Positions 33,399 through 35,932 of a DNA stretch of 35,932 nt are shown one piece after another. The stretch covers positions 598 through 36,529 of the forward strand of contig PLSV01000218.1 in assembly GCA_003165235.1 (NCBI GenBank), given 5' to 3'. The DNA comes from Syntrophobacteraceae bacterium (GTDB lineage Bacteria > Desulfobacterota > Syntrophobacteria > Syntrophobacterales > Syntrophobacteraceae). The notes beneath the pieces were generated by a model. The model was not told the DNA's origin. It saw nothing but the letters and a program-made list of their open reading frames with translations, and made no database searches. The position numbers were made by a program, and so were the translations under genes. Positions within the stretch are counted from its first letter, which is position 1. Every line of letters starts with the position of its first letter.

Positions 33399-33869
33399 AT
33401 GCGCATTCATCTGGTATTCGTCGGCAAGACGGCCTTTCGAGACATAGAGTCTGCCATAGGTCGTTACGTGGAAAGACTTCTACACTACTTTCCGGTGCAG
33501 ATTCACTACATAAAGGCGGAAAAGATCACAGCGGCCACCGGGGACCGGCTCGTCCGTGAGCGTGAGAGCGAACGCATCCTCAAACTAACAGGACGCCAGG
33601 GACATCTGATCGTGTGGGACCAAAGAGGGCGCGAACTCGATTCCACCGGGCTGTCAAAGCTGATGGAAAAACTGATCGCCTCGGCAATATCGGACCTCTG
33701 GATGGCAGTGGGCGGACCGGTCGGGTTATCCTCCCAATTGCTGGAAAGCGCCCACGACGTGCTCTCTTTGTCGAAGATGACCCTTCCCCACGATCTCGCC
33801 CGCCTGGTGCTCGTTGAGCAGCTCTATCGCGCTTTAACGATTATAAAAGGCGAACCTTACAATAAGTGA
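33399..33869 (+). CDS. rlmH: 23S rRNA (pseudouridine1915-N3)-methyltransferase RlmH
   Basis: This 156-residue SPOUT-fold enzyme methylates pseudouridine 1915 in helix 69 of 23S rRNA in assembled ribosomes. The length matches E. coli RlmH. Visible features are RIHLVFVGKTAF at the start, LIVWDQRGRELDSTGLSKLM, the SAM-knot segment MAVGGPVGLSSQLLESA, and the C-terminus SLSKMTLPHDLARLVLVEQL, then YRALTIIKGEPYNK. I start at ATG 33399: the longer frame to 33372 lies inside tlyA and is not family-like. AGAGG stands very close (1-2 bases), so initiation may rely on coupling to tlyA, seven bases upstream. It is the last gene of the plus-strand run before the palindromic element. Confidence 0.94.
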   Translation: MRIHLVFVGKTAFRDIESAIGRYVERLLHYFPVQIHYIKAEKITAATGDRLVRERESERILKLTGRQGHLIVWDQRGRELDSTGLSKLMEKLIASAISDLWMAVGGPVGLSSQLLESAHDVLSLSKMTLPHDLARLVLVEQLYRALTIIKGEPYNK

Positions 33870-33889
33870 GCCATGACGCCTTAGACCCG

Positions 33890-34001
33890 GTTGCGTTCAA
33901 GAACGTTCGCCCTGAGGTATCGAAGGGCGGATGCTCTGGTCCGTCCATGCTTCGATACCTCAGCACGAACGGACAGGACATTCCGCCTCCGTGAACGCAA
34001 C
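33890..34001. repeat. Nested palindromic repeat element (REP/MITE-like)
   Basis: Outer arms GTTGCGTTCA (33890-33899) and TGAACGCAAC (33992-34001) enclose inner arms CTGAGGTATCGAAG (33912-33925) and CTTCGATACCTCAG (33950-33963), with GTTCG/CGAAC pairs flanking the inner arms. The whole 112 bases can fold into one long hairpin with interior loops. The inner arm resembles the widespread CCTGAG...TCGAAGG intergenic repeats of many bacteria. It lies between rlmH (plus) and the NifU-like gene (minus), so it could also act as a transcription barrier. No ORF is present. Confidence 0.75.
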
Positions 34002-34016
34002 TCACATTAAACGGAC

Positions 34017-34054
34017 AAAAGCAAAAGCTGAGACTATGCTCGAAAGCCTCAGCT
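34017..34054 (-). terminator. Rho-independent terminator of the NifU-like gene
   Basis: On the minus strand AGCTGAG (34054-34048) pairs with CTCAGCT (34032-34026) around a 15-base loop, followed by TTTTGCTTTT running to 34017. It lies 12 bases after the stop of the minus-strand gene. Confidence 0.65.
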
Positions 34055-34065
34055 CCGCTTGCGCG

Positions 34066-34284
34066 CTAAACGGCGACAACCTCGGTGACCTCGGGGATTT
34101 CCTGCTTAATGATTCGTTCGATACCCGATTTTAAAGTCATCTGGCTCATGGGGCAGCCTCGGCAGGCGCCGGTCAGCCGCACCTTGACAACAGAACCATC
34201 TACCCCTATCAACTCAACGCTTCCGCCGTCTCTCTCCAGCATGGGTCTTATCTTGGCAAGCGCTTCCTCAACCTTCTCCCGCAT
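34066..34284 (-). CDS. NifU-like C-terminal domain protein (Fe-S carrier)
   Basis: This 72-residue protein consists of the NifU C-terminal domain alone: EKVEEALAKIRPMLERDGGS, VELIGVDGSVVKVRLTGAC, then GCPMSQMTLKSGIERIIKQE. The CxxC pair (Cys41, Cys44) binds a [4Fe-4S] cluster across two subunits. Small Nfu-type proteins carry or deliver such clusters to client enzymes in the cytoplasm. No isc or suf gene is next to it. The start is firm: GGAGG lies seven bases before ATG 34284. A terminator follows. Clients are unknown; this window encodes at least one Fe-S protein, the aldo/keto reductase, but a link is not shown. Confidence 0.9.
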   Translation of the reverse strand: MREKVEEALAKIRPMLERDGGSVELIGVDGSVVKVRLTGACRGCPMSQMTLKSGIERIIKQEIPEVTEVVAV

Positions 34285-34544
34285 CTGTTTCCTCCAGTCA
34301 GAATGATTGTCAGCATCGAATCATGTCGGCGCAAGATAACATATAAGAGAAGAAGGGAAAACAAAATCCTATCCGTAAAGCGTGCAGTTTCCCCAGGCTT
34401 GTTCAATCTCGGGCCTGTCTGCAAGAAAACTTTTTTCGTAATTCAAGCGCTGGGAATGGAATTGAAATTTTGTATTGTTTTCAGTAGAATGCGAGATTGT
34501 TGGAAGAGATGGAAGTTTTGCAGACTCATTGAGGGGCCGAGCGG

Positions 34545-35093
34545 ATGGCTAATTATCAACTTTTGGAGCGCATTTCCGCCGAGGAGATCAGCAAGTGTGT
34601 CGATCACCTGGCGAAGCGGATAAACCGTGACTATAGAGGCACAAATCTTGTCCTGATCGGTATTCTTAAGGGGGCCTTTATTTTTATGGCCGATCTGGCA
34701 AGGCGTCTTGATCTTCCCGTCAAACTGGACTTCGTGCGGCTGGCCAGCTACGGGGATAAGACACAGACTGGTGGAAATGTCAGCATCACTAAGGACGTGG
34801 AGCTTCCTTTAAAAGGAAGCCATGTGCTGATCGTCGAGGATATAGTCGACTCCGGCATCACTCTGAAGTGGCTGCTTGAACATGTTTCGAAACTGAGCCC
34901 TGAATCCGTAAAGGTATGCGCTCTTTTGGATAAACTTGAGCGTCGCGAGGTCGAAGTCGCCATCGATTATATCGGGATGACCGTGGCCGGCGGTTTTCTG
35001 GTAGGCTATGGACTGGATTTCTCCGAGAATCACAGGAACCTGCCGGCCATCTATGAAGTTGTGTTCGACAAGAACGTCTCGGGACAACATTAG
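34545..35093 (+). CDS. hpt: Hypoxanthine phosphoribosyltransferase
   Basis: This 182-residue purine salvage enzyme transfers ribose 5-phosphate from PRPP to hypoxanthine (and often guanine), giving IMP or GMP in the cytoplasm. The PRPP-binding motif VLIVEDIVDSGITLKWLLEH is complete, GILKGAFIFMADLARRL gives the pyrophosphate loop, and VKLDFVRLASYGDKTQTGG the flexible loop. FLVGYGLDFSENHRNLPAIY is the purine-binding C-terminus. Its length is standard. The ATG 34545 fits the family N-terminus. The ORF 34303-34623 upstream in another frame overlaps and is not coding. The MJ0042 gene follows at 21 bases and may be co-transcribed. Confidence 0.94.
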   Translation: MANYQLLERISAEEISKCVDHLAKRINRDYRGTNLVLIGILKGAFIFMADLARRLDLPVKLDFVRLASYGDKTQTGGNVSITKDVELPLKGSHVLIVEDIVDSGITLKWLLEHVSKLSPESVKVCALLDKLERREVEVAIDYIGMTVAGGFLVGYGLDFSENHRNLPAIYEVVFDKNVSGQH

Positions 35094-35114
35094 TCTGCGG
35101 AAGGAAAATCACAT

Positions 35115-35879
35115 ATGTCCACAATGGTGATAACCTGTGAGTCCTGTGGAGCAAGGTTCCGACTCGATTCCGAAAAACTCGACAAACCTCGCAACAAGGT
35201 GAGGTGTTCCAGATGTAAGAACATATTCATGGTTGAACAGCCCGATGAAGATGGCCTCATTCATATTGAAATCTCGGACGAGGAAAGCGCTTTCATTCCC
35301 GGGACCATCCATGAGGAGATCGGCAAGGCTGCCGCGCCGGCAAAAAGGGAAGGGTGGTCTTTAAAGAAAAAGATCTTGATTGTCGGAGCCGCCGCCATCC
35401 TGATACTCCTTATTGCTGCTTTCGTTTTCGGGCCGGGCCGTTCGCTTCTGTTTTCCACGAGCAAAAGCCCTCCGGCAGGGCCTGCCAAGCCTGTCATAAC
35501 GATCACTGACAGCGTTCAGGCTTACTACCTGGAAAACGTGCATGCCGGGCAGGTGCTCGTAATAGAGGGCGAAGTGCTCAACGAATCCAGCCAGCCCGTC
35601 AGTTTCGTAATGATCGAAGGAAAACTGTTCAACAGCAAGGATACAGTCGCTCAAATCCAACGCTGCTATGTGGGCAATGCTTTCACGCGCAAAGAAATAA
35701 CTAACCTCAACCTCTCTGAGATGCAGGAAAAAATGATGAACCGGGAAGGCAAAAACCTCAAGAACGTTCGGATTCCTCCGGCAGGGAAGGCGCCTTTTAT
35801 GCTCGTTTTCCATAATCTTCCCGAGATGAGCACTCTCAGCAACTACAGTGTCAACGTCATCAGTTCGAAATTTGAGTGA
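35115..35879 (+). CDS. MJ0042 zinc-ribbon, DUF3426 single-pass membrane protein
   Basis: This 254-residue protein begins with an MJ0042-type zinc ribbon (Cys8, Cys11, Cys31, Cys34; ITCESCGARFRLDSEKL and KVRCSRCKNIFMV). An acidic linker follows, then one membrane helix at about 86-106 (ILIVGAAAILILLIAAFVF) and a C-terminal DUF3426 domain (about 125-254: VIEGEVLNESSQPVSFVMIE, GKLFNSKDTVAQIQRCYVGN, APFMLVFHNLPEMSTLSNYS). The topology suggests a cytoplasmic zinc ribbon and a periplasmic beta domain. The family is common in Desulfobacterota and other proteobacteria, and its function is not established. GGAAGGA precedes ATG 35115. It sits 21 bases after hpt. The window ends 53 bases after its stop with nothing further recognised. 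Confidence 0.85.
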   Translation: MSTMVITCESCGARFRLDSEKLDKPRNKVRCSRCKNIFMVEQPDEDGLIHIEISDEESAFIPGTIHEEIGKAAAPAKREGWSLKKKILIVGAAAILILLIAAFVFGPGRSLLFSTSKSPPAGPAKPVITITDSVQAYYLENVHAGQVLVIEGEVLNESSQPVSFVMIEGKLFNSKDTVAQIQRCYVGNAFTRKEITNLNLSEMQEKMMNREGKNLKNVRIPPAGKAPFMLVFHNLPEMSTLSNYSVNVISSKFE

Positions 35880-35932
35880 TCCAAAGGCCTTTTCAGACTC
35901 CTTTCTTGTTTTTAAGCCAACTTATTGAAGTA

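Noticed and set aside
1..35932. CRISPR array, phage genes, transposase, toxin-antitoxin or known defence system
   Set aside because: No regularly spaced repeat-spacer array, integrase, transposase or defence-type domain was seen on either strand.

Overview
The window reads as ordinary chromosome from a Gram-negative, moderately GC-rich bacterium. It has outer-membrane efflux parts, lipoproteins, a type II secretion pseudopilin, the MEP isoprenoid pathway and an MJ0042 zinc-ribbon/DUF3426 protein. The xseA-xseB-ispA-dxs-tlyA-rlmH block, the Fe-S aldo/keto reductase and the tiny CPKC/CPQC zinc ribbon suggest a Desulfobacterota (former Deltaproteobacteria, perhaps Syntrophobacter-like) host. That placement is inference; no rRNA is present.

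Layout. 1-21: 3' end of a tRNA, probably Leu. 286-1323: AzlC/AzlD branched-chain amino acid exporter. 1425-2614 (minus): small lipoprotein and an HD-domain protein. 2615-3309: no intact gene, possibly decayed coding sequence. 3310-8177 (plus): Tat-type Fe-S aldo/keto reductase, a 49-residue zinc ribbon, a cupin, a PcaD-like hydrolase, an unknown protein and a membrane-anchored metallophosphoesterase. 8251-9117 (minus): panB. 9695-10021: exported glycine-zipper protein. 10103-16218 (minus): complete RND tripartite efflux operon. 16769-17101: unknown protein behind 10-bp tandem repeats. 17734-21383: heterodimeric ABC exporter. 21408-22260 (minus): orphan GspG and a 73-residue ORF containing a textbook terminator on its own strand. 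22494-27831 (plus): small protein, terminator, then an oligopeptide-type ABC importer (binding protein and two permeases) with nudC inside and no ATPase. 27993-33869 (plus): xseA, xseB, ispA, dxs, tlyA, rlmH. 33890-34001: palindromic element. 34066-34284 (minus): NifU-like Fe-S protein. 34545-35879 (plus): hpt and the MJ0042/DUF3426 membrane protein.

How the genes work together. Three transport themes dominate: AzlCD export, RND drug efflux across both membranes, and the ABC exporter pair. In the exporter pair, a Walker B Glu-to-Asp change in the first subunit and an altered signature in the second fall in the same composite ATP site, as in known asymmetric exporters. In the right third, dxs supplies DXP for isoprenoid precursors and ispA condenses them. 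xseAB is exonuclease VII, and tlyA and rlmH modify rRNA.

I did not find a clearly new defence, mobile or biosynthetic system. The most useful second looks are the intragenic terminator at 22119-22159, the unlisted zinc-ribbon gene at 4790, the asymmetric ABC sites, the tandem repeats at 16705-16744, the 8-bp repeat before the oligopeptide permease, and the possible gene remnant at about 2960-3280.
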